Below are positions 45,372 to 55,234 of a stretch of 64,000 bases of DNA, piece by piece; the first letter of the stretch is position 1; the number at the start of each line of letters is the position of its first letter. The notes below the pieces were generated by a model, which worked only from the letters and a program-made list of their open reading frames with translations, was not told where the DNA came from and did no database searches. This stretch comes from Protopterus annectens (lineage: Eukaryota > Chordata > Ceratodontiformes > Protopteridae). The position numbers were made by a program, and so were the translations under genes. The stretch is from contig NC_056733.1 of assembly GCF_019279795.1 (NCBI RefSeq), positions 1,426,481,610-1,426,545,609 of the forward strand, read 5' to 3'.

Positions 45372-45697
45372 CGTGTGCGTGCGTGTGTGTGCGCGGGCGT
45401 CAGCTACTTGGGCAGGGACATGAAGCACTGGTTGGACAGAGTGGGTGCTGAAGATTTTAGCTTGCCCAGTAGGCTGAGATCTGGACCCTATAGCTGTGCC
45501 AGTGGGGAAACTTATTGAGGACCTGGAGAGCAAGGGAATGACCAGCCCCGGACTGTGATCTCTGTGTGCTCTTAAGGGAAATTGCACTTTACAGTGTGTA
45601 TTTGTTATCCTTTCCTCATATATGAGACCCCCCCTCCCTGGTGTTAGTGGTGAGGATTGAGGGCCCTTGATTGCTGGGCCAGGGCACGGGCGTCACA
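44339..45697 (+). repeat. 5' LTR
   Basis: 1359 bp, TG...CA ends. It differs from the 3' LTR mainly by a longer GT tract (45326-45392) and by lacking a 3' LTR-specific duplication. Confidence 0.92.
45326..45396. repeat. (GT)n/(CGTG)n microsatellite inside the 5' LTR
   Basis: About 70 bases of GT with interspersed GC steps. The same place in the 3' LTR (51285-51299) holds only a short GT tract, so it expanded after insertion or contracted in the other copy. Confidence 0.9.
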
Positions 45698-45708
45698 TGA
45701 ATTGCTTG

Positions 45709-45727
45709 GAAGCAGTGGGATATCCAC
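45709..45727 (+). other. Possible primer binding site
   Basis: tggaagcagtgggatatcc lies 11 bases inside the 5' LTR. It starts with TGG, as needed to pair with a tRNA 3' CCA, and partly resembles the usual initiator-Met type site. The offset from the LTR and the mismatches make this tentative. Confidence 0.3.
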
Positions 45728-45916
45728 ATCACATATTAATTACTTGGCAAATACAAACTGTTTTGTAGTAGTGTGGGTAGAGTGAATCTTGTAGCTTGTG
45801 TACAGTAAGCTTTGAAGGTGTTTTGTACTCTAAAACAGCCACGCACTGAATACTCAAGAGTTCAGATCACAATTGTTTTATTTCTTTTGTTAGCTTAATC
45901 AGGGTGAGCAGGCAGC

Positions 45917-46944
45917 ATGTCAGCAGAGGAGTATGGAAAGCTGATAAGGAGCCTGCTGGCAGAGATGTGCCAGGCTAGGGGACTGATGCATGGAAACCTG
46001 ACTAAGACAGACCTGATTGCAGCCTTGGATACAACTGCATCAGAAACAGCAACCAGGAGGACAATCAGACTGGCAGTGGGGATATAATTCCCTTGTAGAA
46101 TGGACAGCTCAACCTTTCTGCAGTGGACTTAAAAATCCAGCTGGAGTTAAACAGATTTGAGTTGGAGGCCAGGCATGTGGAATTAGAAGCAAATGAGAGA
46201 CTGCGACATTTGCAGGCTGTGGAGAATGAGAAACTGTTATGTCTGGAAGCTGAGGAACAAGAAAAGCAGAGGCAGAATGAGAAGGAGATGCTGACTCTTC
46301 GGCAGAGTCATGGAGGTAATGGGGAAGGGAGTAACTGGACCCCAGACGCACAAAAGGTTGGTAAATTTCTTCCGCAGTTTAAAGAGGGGGATAATTTTGA
46401 TAGTTTCATTCATATGTTTGAGAGGGTATGTAAACAGTATGAAGTTGACCAAGGGCTCTGGGTACAGTTCCTGACCACCTTACTCCATGGTAAAGCTGTA
46501 ACTGTATTATCTAAAATGCCTGACGTTGCATGTTTTGATTATACTGCTGTAAAGAAATGTCTTTTAGAACTGCTTAAGCTAACACCTGAAACATATAGGA
46601 AAACGTTTTGTGAGCATAGACGCAAGGCAGATGAAAGTGTGTGTGAATATGTTGCTGACTTGAGCACTTATTTCCACAGGTGGGTGAGTGGATGTCAGGT
46701 CACCACTTTTGAAGGGCTGGAAGACCTTTTGGTGAGGGAACAATCCCTTAGCACTTTGCCTGAGGACACGAGGATCTGGTTAGCTGATAGACAATGTGCT
46801 ACTTCAGATGAGTTGGGGAATAAGGGATACCTATACCTGGCAAGCAGGGCAGCCCTGCACAGGAAGGGGACCCCCAGTACTGCCATGGGTCTAAAGGAAC
46901 CCATGGTGGGCAGCAAAGATTGCCTCAACAGAATCTGCCAATAA
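45917..46944 (+). pseudogene. Gmr1-like gag: SAP-like N terminus, coiled coil, capsid with SCAN-like segment
   Basis: The ATG at 45917 starts a short frame (to 46087) with LAEMCQARGLMHGNLTKTDL, which resembles a SAP-type DNA-binding helix pair. After a stop and frame change, 46123-46944 encodes a Glu/Leu-rich coiled coil (residues 1-60). A capsid-like domain follows (about 78-150, KFLPQFKEGDNFDSFIHMFE). Then comes a segment at about 157-242 with TYRKTF, an ESVCEYVADL helix, W187, EGLEDLLVREQ and LPEDTRIWL. That last pattern matches the SCAN domain (EQFL..LP...W). Published work traces SCAN to Gmr1-like Gag, which fits the integrase order here. Confidence 0.82.
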
Positions 46945-47258
46945 CAGGGGAAGCCACTAGTCCAGGTATACGTCCAGGAGCTAGGGTGAAATGTTTTGAA
47001 TGTAACAAGTGGGGCCATGTGGCATACAGGTGTCCACGGAGGCAAGGTGTGGAACAGAAGGTGAGGGAGCCAGAAAGTGGGAAAGACAAAATGACAATAG
47101 TAGGTTGTCTTCAGACAACAGGGGTACCGAACTACCATCCTGCAGATGTCCTGATAGGGAAGGATTTGGATGAGGCAGTACATGTGCTTATGCAGTTACA
47201 CACAGTCAGGCTAGGAGACAAGCATGTGGGTCTGGTAGCCTGGGGGAGACCCAGATAG
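46860..47258 (+). pseudogene. Gag nucleocapsid zinc knuckle and protease remnant
   Basis: In the next frame, after a one-base shift near 46900, a single CCHC knuckle (VKCFECNKWGHVAYRCPRR, about 46986-47042) binds RNA. It is followed within about 45 residues by VLIGKDL, the pattern normally near the C terminus of a retroviral-type aspartic protease. The usual D-T/S-G active site and about half of the protease are missing, so an internal deletion is likely. Confidence 0.72.
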
Positions 47259-47639
47259 ACTGCATACTTGCAGCCAAGACTGCTGAGGTGGTTACTTCAG
47301 GGAGGGAGCTACTCGGCAGCAGAGAGACTGAATGTGAGCCACAGCTGCTTGTGGGTACTGATGTTCCCTTGGACAGAGGGACTGCAAATGTAAAGGTGAG
47401 TAGTAGTACCCAGGCTGACACAGTAAGGCACCACTGTCAGAGGATGCCAGACTTCCTGTGGAAGGGGAGCTGGGAAGGGTTACAAGAAGAGAGTTGAGAC
47501 AGGCTCAGCTCTCAGACTATACATTGCTAGGCCTGAGGCAGGTAGCTAGGGAGGCACCTGATTCTCAAGGAAAGGGGGAATCTGTATACTAGGACAAAGG
47601 GTTACTATACAGAGAGTGGAACCCTAAGGGAGTGCTAGA

Positions 47640-48720
47640 AGGTGAGAGAGTACAGCTGTTGGTAGTGCCTAGAGCCTACCGTCTGGTGCTTCTAGCCATA
47701 GCCCATGATATATCCTTTCAGGTCATATGGGCATAAAACATACACAGAGGCCTATTATGCAGAACTTCTATTGGCCTGGAATTTCCAAAGATGTAACGGG
47801 GTACTGCAGGACCCGTGAGCAGTGCCAAAAGGTAGGCAAGGCAGGAGACAAGGTGAGAGCTCCTTTGATGCCTTTGCCTGTGATTGAGGAGCCATTTCAG
47901 AGGGTAGCTATGGATATTGTGGGTCCTCGGAGTACCCCAAGTTCCACAAGGGAAATGTATATCCTTGTGGTAGTAGATTATGCTACACAATACCCTTAGA
48001 CAGTGGCTTTGTCCTCCACTGAAGCAGAGAAGGTGGCAAATGCTTTGTTAGAGATTTTCAGCAGGGTAGGTTTCCCAAAAGAAATACTGACTGACAAAGG
48101 TGCCGATTTCATGTCAGACCTGCTGGCTTGTCTGTGGACGTCCTGTGCGGTGAAGCACATGAAGACCATCCAAGACTAATGGTCTTGTTGAGAGGTTAAA
48201 CTCTACAATCAAGTCCATGCTATGGGCATTTTCAGATCAGTTTAAGTGGGAGTGGGAAAAATATTTGTCCCATCTGTTTGCTTAAAGAGAGGTTCCCCAG
48301 GAATCCACAGGTTTTTCACCCTTTGAGTTGCTGTATGGGCATAGGGTAAAGGGACCTCTAGACTTAATTTTAGATGAGTGGGAAGGTGAGTGTGAGTCTC
48401 ACAAGGAGTCTGTTGTGGCATACGTCCTAAACCTCAGGACAAGGCTCAGGGAACTCATGGGCTTGGCTCAGGAGAACCTGGCAGAAGCCCAACAACAGAA
48501 AAAGGTGTGGTATGACAGGAATGTTCGAGCTAGAGTATGCTGTGGGGCAGCAGGTAATGGTTCTCAATCCTGTCAGACACAACAAGCTGCAAGCAGCTTG
48601 GGAGGGTCCCTAGAAGGTGGTAAGAAAGGTTAGTGATGTTAACTACATTGTGGAACTGCTAGGCAGACGGCAGGGGCACAAATTGTACAATGTTAACATG
48701 ATGAAACCTTACCATGATAG
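47640..48720 (+). pseudogene. Gmr1-like integrase, upstream of RT
   Basis: Zinc-binding region: FSGHMGIKHT and CRTREQC, with a partly altered HHCC. The catalytic core has a D in AMDIVGP (about 47911-47931), a D in LTDKGADF (about 48088-48111) and an E in GLVERLN (about 48182-48203). These are the DDE residues. The C-terminal part has a GPY/F-like WEGP block (about 48599), in which the Tyr codon is a stop, and VVRKVSDVNYIVEL. Stops near 47998 and 48284 and a frameshift near 48175 break it. Confidence 0.8.
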
Positions 48721-48849
48721 GGAGGCCCTTGTGCTGAGCATTTGCAGTGGACTGCAGGAGGAGTCTGAGGGAGATCTGGGGATTGATCTCCTCAGTGAGG
48801 CTCGGGCTGACACCTCGGTCGAAGGGGTAGCAATGACCCAAGCAGCTAT

Positions 48850-49705
48850 CTCCTACCCAGGTTCGGGAAATCAGAGCAGTGTTGCAGGAATATGGGGACA
48901 TGTTCACTGGGAAACCAGGGTGCACCCACCAAGTGCAGCACCAGGTGGATACAGGACCCCAAAGACCTATTAGGCAGGCCCCATATAGGGTGCCTGAGAG
49001 AGTAAGACTCTGAGGGAGGAGGTACAGGAGATGTTGGAACTAGGGGTGTTTCAAGAGTCCAACAGCCCGTGGGCCTACCCAGTGGTGCTGATGCCAAAGA
49101 AGGATGGCAGCACCAGGTTCTGTGTGGACTACAGGAAATTAAATAGTCACACAGAGTCGGATGCTAGGACAGATGAGGCCCTAGAGCAGCTGGATGGGGC
49201 TAAGTATCTTACAACCATTGATCTTATCAAGGGTTACTGGCAGGTGCTCTTGACTCCCAGTGCTAGACAGAAGTCAGCCTTTGTGTCTCCTTTTGGCTTG
49301 TATGAGTTCACAAAAATGCCTTTTGGGATGAAGAATGCCCCAGCGACTTTCCAGAGACTGGTAGATAATAGCCTAGGAGGAGGGTTTGCCCTTGCTTACC
49401 TAGATGATATTGCCATCTACAGCCATTCCTGGCCAGAACACCTTCAGCACATCAATGATGTGCAGGGCAGACTACAGAGGGCAGGGTTGACCATTAAGCC
49501 AAGCAAATGTCAGGTGGGTATGGCAGAGGTCTCCTACCTAGGACATAGAGTAGGGAGTGGTAAGATAAGGCCACAACCTGCCAAAGTGGAAGCCATTCAG
49601 GCATGGCCTGCACCTGTTACTAAAAAGCAGGTGAGGGCATTTTTAGGGACAGCAGGGTACTACAGAAAGTTCATCCCCAGTTATAGAGTTATAGTACCAT
49701 AGCTG
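48850..49705 (+). pseudogene. Gmr1-like reverse transcriptase
   Basis: The frame 49031-49702 holds the Gypsy-type motifs in order: PVVLMPKKDGSTRFCVDYR, TTIDLIKGYWQ, MPFGMKNAPATFQRLVD, catalytic AYLDDI (about 49398-49415), SYLGH and FLGTAGYYRKFIP. The N-terminal lead (about 48850-49030) is in a shifted frame with one stop (REIRAVLQEYGDMF). It lies 3' of integrase, the reverse of the usual Gypsy order. Confidence 0.88.
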
Positions 49706-49819
49706 CTCGCCTCACGGACTTGACAAGGAAAAACAGGCCAGATAAGGTAGTGTGGACCCCAGCATGTGAGCAGGCATTCCAGAAGCTTTGGGAGGACCCC
49801 CTGTGTTAGCCAGTCCAGA

Positions 49820-50195
49820 TTACAGCAAAGAAGTTGTTGTGCAGGTGGATGCTTCAAACCATGGCGTGGGGGCTGTATTTAGCCAGATTTCTTCAGAGCA
49901 TCCAAGTGGTTTATCTCAGTTGTAGGCTCCAACCAGGGAGTAATGCTATGCAGCTGTAGAAAAGGAACGTCTAGCCATAGTGTGGGCACTGCAGAAACTT
50001 CAGCCTTATCTGTCTGGAAAAAAATTCACTGTTATAACAGATCACAACCCTCTAACCTGCTTAAACAGAGCCAGTCAGCAAAATGCCAAGTTGCTAAGAT
50101 GGAGCCTGGGGTTGCAAGCATATATGTCAGTGCAGCACCACAGTGGGATTAGCAATGCCAATGCAGATGAGCTCTCAAGACCGGGAATGGGGTGA
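49820..50195 (+). pseudogene. Gmr1-like RNase H
   Basis: QVDASNHGVGAV, ERLAIVWALQKLQPYLSGK, TDHNPLTCL and ANADELSRPG occur in that order, matching the Gypsy RNase H core. Two stops lie in the first third. It ends about 90 bases before the 3' LTR, which confirms that nothing coding follows it. Confidence 0.85.
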
Positions 50196-50269
50196 GGTAC
50201 ACTCAGATAGACCTAACCCTCTCAAGCGGCATTTCTCAAGGGTCATTTGAAAAACTATCTTTAGGTCTC

Positions 50270-50282
50270 TGGTGGAGAGAAA
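50270..50282 (+). other. Polypurine tract
   Basis: A purine-rich stretch (ggtggagagaaa) lies immediately before the 3' LTR, where the plus-strand primer is expected. Confidence 0.55.
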
Positions 50283-51672
50283 TGTGAAGACTGGTAGAGA
50301 TGGGTGAAGGCTGCCAGCCTAGCCAGACAGAATTTTATATATAATTCTATCATTTGTAAATATGAATGTGAATCACAGGCTTGTTGAACTTAAAACAATG
50401 TGTCAACATTGCCCTCTGCTGTAAAGAAAGCTAAGTCAAGCATTTCTTGTTGGTCCTTTGAAATTAAAATTACTTTATGTCTGTTCCTTTGAAGTTAGAA
50501 TTTGGAGTCGATGAGTCTGGAGTAAGCATCCTGCCTATTGTTTTAAGGCTAAAGTTAATGACCAGAATTTACATGTGGAATGTCCTTTATTGCTCTAAGT
50601 GTAAAAGAATGTAAATGCAGTTTCTGTCAGCCTGGAAACACCAGGAAAGTGTAAAAGATGATGTAATGTTTAGCAGGACTGCAGTTTCAATTTAAACAGT
50701 GAGACCCAGAGATTATTGTGCATTTTTGTCTGACTATCCAACTCAGTACTGCCTTATGCTCTCTTTATGTAAATAGTATGTTAGAACTGTGTTTTTTTCC
50801 TAGAAGTAGCTAGGAATTAGAAAAGATTAGAATAAGTGTTTTTCTGTTATGTCAGAACTGTACTACTGATTTATTTTAAGTATTTCTGTGTGATCACTGA
50901 CCTTTTGACTAGCACTGTACAGTAGAAAGTATTGTATTGTGGTTTTAATTATTTATTATTAAATATTTTAAAACCTTTTAACTCTGGCTAGTTTGTGTAG
51001 AAATAATTTAAGCTCTTCAGAGTACTTGTATGCCTTTGGTAAAACTGTACATAACCACTCTACTAAGCCTTGACTGTAGTCACACTTACCAACTGGATAA
51101 TAATATTGCACAGTAATAATTGGACATCCTTTTAAGTGCCTTTGAGTAGCTGATATTTATTAGTGGGTGGTGGCAGCTGGTACTACCGTATAGTCTGGGA
51201 AAATGGGGCACAGCTGGAGAACCTGTGCCAGCCTTGCCCAGAAGTGTCTGTGTGGTTGTGTAAACTCTTATCTCAAAGTGTGCATGTGTGTGTGTGTCTG
51301 TCAGCTACTTGGGCAGGGACACGAAGCACTGGTTGGACAGAGAGGGTGCTGGAGATTTTAGCCTGCCCACTAGGCTGAGATCTGGACACTATAGTGTGTG
51401 GTTGGACAGAGAGGGTGCTGGAGATTTTAGCCTGCCCACTAGGCTGAGATCTGGACACTATAACTGTGCCAGTGGGGAGGTCTTATTGGGGACCTGGAGA
51501 GCAACTGAGCGACCAGCCCAGGACTGACTGTGATCTCTGTGTGCTCTTAAGGGAAACTGCACTTTACTGTGTGTATTTGTTATCCTTTCCTCATATACGA
51601 GATTCCCCTTCTCTGGTGTTAGTGGTGAGAATTGAGGCTCTTTGATTGCTGGGCCAGGGCAAGGGCGTCACA
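50283..51672 (+). repeat. 3' LTR with internal tandem duplication
   Basis: 1390 bp. It matches the 5' LTR throughout, apart from scattered substitutions, a shorter GT tract and a 64-69-bp tandem duplication (51330-51398 and 51399-51462). Confidence 0.92.
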
Positions 51673-51677
51673 TGTGG

Positions 51678-52259
51678 GATACCAACTTTCAAACGCAAAC
51701 TGAAGGACAACCAAAATATGGCACCAGAGTCCCCATGCAGCCATTCCAATGTCCCATCACCTGGCTATTTCACCCCATTTACCATAAACATTAATGTGTG
51801 CATACTGCTTTATTTCTACAATGATTATTTGGATTTTCTTTCCACATTTTATAGTGCAATGCACAAACACTAATAGATATCTGCTGCACAAAGCAATACT
51901 GTCGCACAATGAAAACAGACTTGGCATTAAAACTTCTCTGCCCTTGAAACTCACACTCATTGAAACAGCACTGAAATCCACACCACATCCAAAGAAAAAG
52001 CATCTGGCCAGGGTGGATAAAGATTACCTTTGGGCTGTTTTCAAATCACATGCCCCTTGCACACAAAACAAGAAACATACATGCATTATTTAACTATTCC
52101 TTGTATAACACGGCACACTTTTTAGACTCAAGTTAGAGTGCATTTTAAATTTATAGTTTGAACATTTTTCCAATAGGCATTAGGCAATGAAACAAAATGC
52201 AGGAACCAATAATGACAAAACTGCCCAATTCAGAACATTTCCATCATAAAAGTCTACTT
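51678..52259. other. Unassigned spacer
   Basis: Flanking sequence right of the LTR element. No coding or repeat motif recognised. Confidence 0.45.
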
Positions 52260-52272
52260 TCACACACACACA

Positions 52273-52349
<77 letters not shown>

Positions 52350-52374
52350 TAGATAGATATATAGATAGATATAG

Positions 52375-52416
<42 letters not shown>

Positions 52417-52421
52417 TATAT
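52260..52421. repeat. (CA)n-(TA)n-(TAGA)n compound microsatellite
   Basis: A short CA tract, then about 75 bases of TA, a tagatagata interruption, then TA again. Strong slippage is likely, and the length in the assembly may be unreliable. Confidence 0.95.
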
Positions 52422-52497
52422 ACAGATAGAATGATTGCAGTGTAAGCCATAGGCATCTTGCACAGCTTCTCGCACTTTTCAATTTCAGTTTTTTTTT

Positions 52498-52512
52498 GGG
52501 GGGGGGGGGGGG
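52498..52512. repeat. G15 homopolymer
   Basis: A run of about 15 G following T9 and followed shortly by an A-rich stretch. Confidence 0.9.
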
Positions 52513-52569
52513 CAAAAGAAAAAAAAAGGGAGGCATTTTAAACATAGCTTGTATAATTTTGGAAAGTTG

Positions 52570-52675
52570 CTAGAATAAAATGTTGCATTAACACCATGCA
52601 TTTCACTGCCAAGTCTTGAACAGAGGACCCTGTGCACTACAGTACCACTATGCCAAATCAGCAGCTTACTGAAAG
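52570..52675 (-). mobile_element. Possible tRNA-derived SINE fragment
   Basis: On the minus strand, tggcatagtgg (52645-52655) fits the RNA polymerase III A box. gttcaagac (52613-52621) fits most of the B box, 23 bases downstream. The spacing is shorter than in a tRNA, and no poly-A or tail was identified. Confidence 0.3.
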
Positions 52676-52980
52676 ACATTAAGACTGAAACTTAAATGGC
52701 TATCATTTAGTGAATTCAGTTTTCACTTCTCACCATAGCTGTCAACCTCTTAGCACAAAAAAACTGGGCAAAGCTGATAATGGGGGAACACATCCCCAAA
52801 ACAAGGAGAAATTTCAAATACTGATCTTATAAACTTAGAAAATTGCTAGAATGAAAGGTTTTGTGTTACCATTTATTTTCTGAAGAATATGAAGGCTGAA
52901 ATTCAAATGCCTGTCATTATTTAGTGAATTCAGTCCTTTAGTGAATTGCCACAAAAATCCTGAAAACCAAAATATGAGGC

Positions 52981-53016
52981 ACACACGCGCGCGCGCACAC
53001 ACACTCGCGCACACAC
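52981..53016. repeat. (CA)/(CG) microsatellite
   Basis: cacacacgcgcgcgcacacacactcgcgcacacac: a short alternating purine-pyrimidine tract. Confidence 0.9.
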
Positions 53017-53289
53017 CTTAAACCAGCAGATACCTTAAAAGCAGACTCCATCTGTTCATGCAGCTGAATAACAAGCCCAGAAACGTTTGTTCACAGAAAT
53101 AAGCAGTACCAGAAGAAAAGGAACTCTAACTCCATTCATTCATAGCAGAAAAGGAAAGTTCCTTCAGTGCGGCATTCGCATAGCAGACTTGCTAGCCAGG
53201 AAAGAAATAAGCAGTGCCTGCTTCAGTGCACTAGCAGATTTTTAAACAGCCATCCAGCCGGGAAAGCCCTTGAGCTCAATTCAGACAGG

Positions 53290-53319
53290 CTGACGTCATC
53301 GCACATGTGATGACGTCAG
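53290..53319. repeat. 30-bp near-palindrome with two CRE-like sites
   Basis: ctgacgtcatc and gatgacgtcag are perfect 11-bp inverted arms around gcacatgt. Each arm contains TGACGTCA. It lies about 500 bases upstream of the Penelope-like ORF and may be part of its promoter. Confidence 0.6.
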
Positions 53320-53352
53320 CAGAAAAAGTGCAAATAAAATTCAGAAATGAAG

Positions 53353-53379
53353 GGGTGCCACTCAGGAATAGTGGCACCC
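53353..53379. repeat. Perfect hairpin
   Basis: gggtgccact, a loop caggaat, then agtggcaccc. The 10-bp stem is perfect. It lies between the palindrome and the Penelope-like ORF. Confidence 0.7.
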
Positions 53380-53817
53380 AATTATTTGGACCCCAAAACT
53401 CAGTAAAAAAATGAGTAATTCGGTACAGTTGGAAGGTATGGTGCCATTGTGAACGTTAATGTCTTTGGCGTGAAACTGCGGAAAATAAAGAGCATTTTTA
53501 TTGCCTTTCGTTTCAGTGGGGTGCTTCCTACAGCCTTGGACTTGAGTTTTATTTATTGGTTATTGTTTGAAAGGTTGGTTATTCCTCGATTTTGAACATT
53601 TACTGGTTGTTTTTTCTTTGTGGAATATGAAAAGCCCAGTTTCCTCACTGCAAGCAGAGAGGGGGAGGTGGGACGAAATAGGCAAAATGTGAAAGCTGAC
53701 TGGGCAGCTTTCACAACTTGTGGACTTCCTGATGCCCACTGGCCAATCCCTTGCTGCCTTGCTTTCATTTGAGACTATACGAGGCAATCGGGAAGTGCTG
53801 AGAAATGGCAAAAACGG

Positions 53818-54700
53818 ATGGTGACTGCTGTTAATGGGGAAGGAGAGCAGCCTGCATTCAGTGGAGTGGCATTTAATTTACAGACTGGTCAGAATGTCAA
53901 CAACGGTCAGGATATTGGTGTTCTTAACCTTCTTTCAACCCAGGTGGCATCTGAAATTAACTTTAATGAAGGACAGAGTTCCTGGGACTTCTCGAGTTCC
54001 CCAGCAACAAGGTAACTGTTTTAACTTTAACAAAAGAGATGAGGGAACTGTTAAGCCCAGGCAGCCTTTTTCTGCCTGGCTGGTTGAAAAAACTAAATTT
54101 AACTAACACACCCAGGGAACATTCAGCTTTACCTAATGAACCTGACACTTATAATAACTGTCTTAACAAGATGGCTGATTTATTGGGCAAATATAAAGTG
54201 CTCAATATTGACGATGAGTATTTAATAGGATGTTTAAACAGAAGTATTGTTCCTAAAGGACTGCGGGTTTATAAGTTTCCTAACAATGTAGTGGTGGGCT
54301 CTGGCCAACATAACGAGTTATTGAAGTCTTTAATAAATGTGGTTTAGACATTGTTAGGGTGGTAATTAAGCAGAATGAAGAGTATGGCTGAGTTGCACAA
54401 AACTATTGAACATCTTAACTCCCAAACAACTAATGATCTTATGCACACTGTGGAAATTGAGAAATGTAAATATTTTGCTATTTTAGATAAGATAGATGAA
54501 AAATGTACAATGAACTTTAACAGGAAGATTAAAAAATTAGAGGGGGACATTACTAAATACAGGGAGAAGCGATGTTACTACACCCCAAAGGGGAACAGAA
54601 AAGACAATTTCCCTGATGAACACGAACATGGGAACAGTTTTAACGTTAATTTTGGTGGTGGTGACCTCTGGGAGAGAACCACCCTGACCCTTTAGAGTAT
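53818..54700 (+). pseudogene. Penelope-like element, N-terminal part
   Basis: Open frames at 53818-54015, 54039-54347 and 54375-54695 carry an acidic N terminus, then DDEYLIGCLNRSIVPKGLRV (about 54211-54270). A leucine-rich helix follows (LLKSLINVVDIVRVV), then helices with EELHKTIEHL-like repeats and KKLEGDITKYREKRCYYTPK (about 54528-54587). The order of SI-P-K/R-GLR, helix, and K-K-x-x-x-D-x-x-x-Y is what I recall for the region ahead of RT in Neptune-type Penelope elements. The call is supported by the RT piece at 59489-59638. Frameshifts occur near 54015 and 54350. It ends abruptly at the B3 junction. Confidence 0.55.
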
Positions 54701-54714
54701 CCCCCCCTCCACCA

Positions 54715-54960
54715 TTCAGAGAGGTTACAGAACCAGATAAACCTTCCTGGTCGAAGACTTGAGCAGCTACCAAAATAGATCTAACTGAGGAGGATAGTCC
54801 AGGAGTCCTACCAATCACAGGAACTGGAGCAGCCAAGCTGTGAGTTACAAACTGTCCAGATTTGGATGAGGCACCCCCAAAGGGTGTGAAATTAGATCCT
54901 GCATGGAATCCAGGATCCAAGGTGGAGCCAGAAGGTGAGACCAAAGGAAGGGAAACCATA
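54715..54960 (-). pseudogene. B3 recombinase, N-terminal fragment
   Basis: SLAAPVPVIGRTPGLSSSVRSILVAA aligns with the start of the B2 YR core-binding part (SLARLPMISDPVRDILVAS). The frame then shifts through a STRKVY-like stretch and is lost at the truncation. No catalytic residues remain. Confidence 0.65.
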
Positions 54961-55234
54961 CCTGGTGAGGACAGAATGGGTTAATGAGGATCACTTTGCT
55001 CCCCAGTCTATGAGCTATCTGTAGAAACCTCTGAATAAGAGGTACTGGTGGGTAAGCATACAGAAGACCGGGAGGCCAAGCATGAACTACAACGTCTCTG
55101 GGCGACTCCCCCGGCAGGGGGTTCAGAGCGAAAAACTCACTGCACTGAGTGTTGGAAGGAGATGCAGAGAGATCGCAGCAAGGTTGACCCCACTCGCTGA
55201 AGATCTGTTCTGCTACTAACAGATTCAGAGACTA

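Larger units (their letters stand above)
44334..51677 (+). mobile_element. Gmr1-like Ty3/Gypsy LTR retrotransposon with target duplications
   Basis: Two long terminal repeats (44339-45697 and 50283-51672) start TGTGAAG and end GTCACA. Identical 5-bp direct repeats tgtgg (44334-44338 and 51673-51677) flank them. Between them, in order: gag with a zinc knuckle, a protease remnant, integrase, RT and RNase H, all on the plus strand. Integrase upstream of RT with Gypsy-type RT is the hallmark of the Gmr1 clade; ordinary Gypsy elements have integrase last. All genes contain stops or frameshifts. The two LTRs remain very similar by eye, so the insertion is not ancient. Confidence 0.88.

Noticed and set aside
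52180-52545. Open frames rich in Tyr-Ile repeats
   Set aside because: They are translations of the (TA)n microsatellite, not genes.
53818-54695. A host gene or a novel viral ORF
   Set aside because: The helices and the IVPKGLR / KKLEGDITKY pattern fit the region ahead of RT in Penelope-like elements, and a Penelope RT block lies downstream, so a new gene is not needed to explain it.
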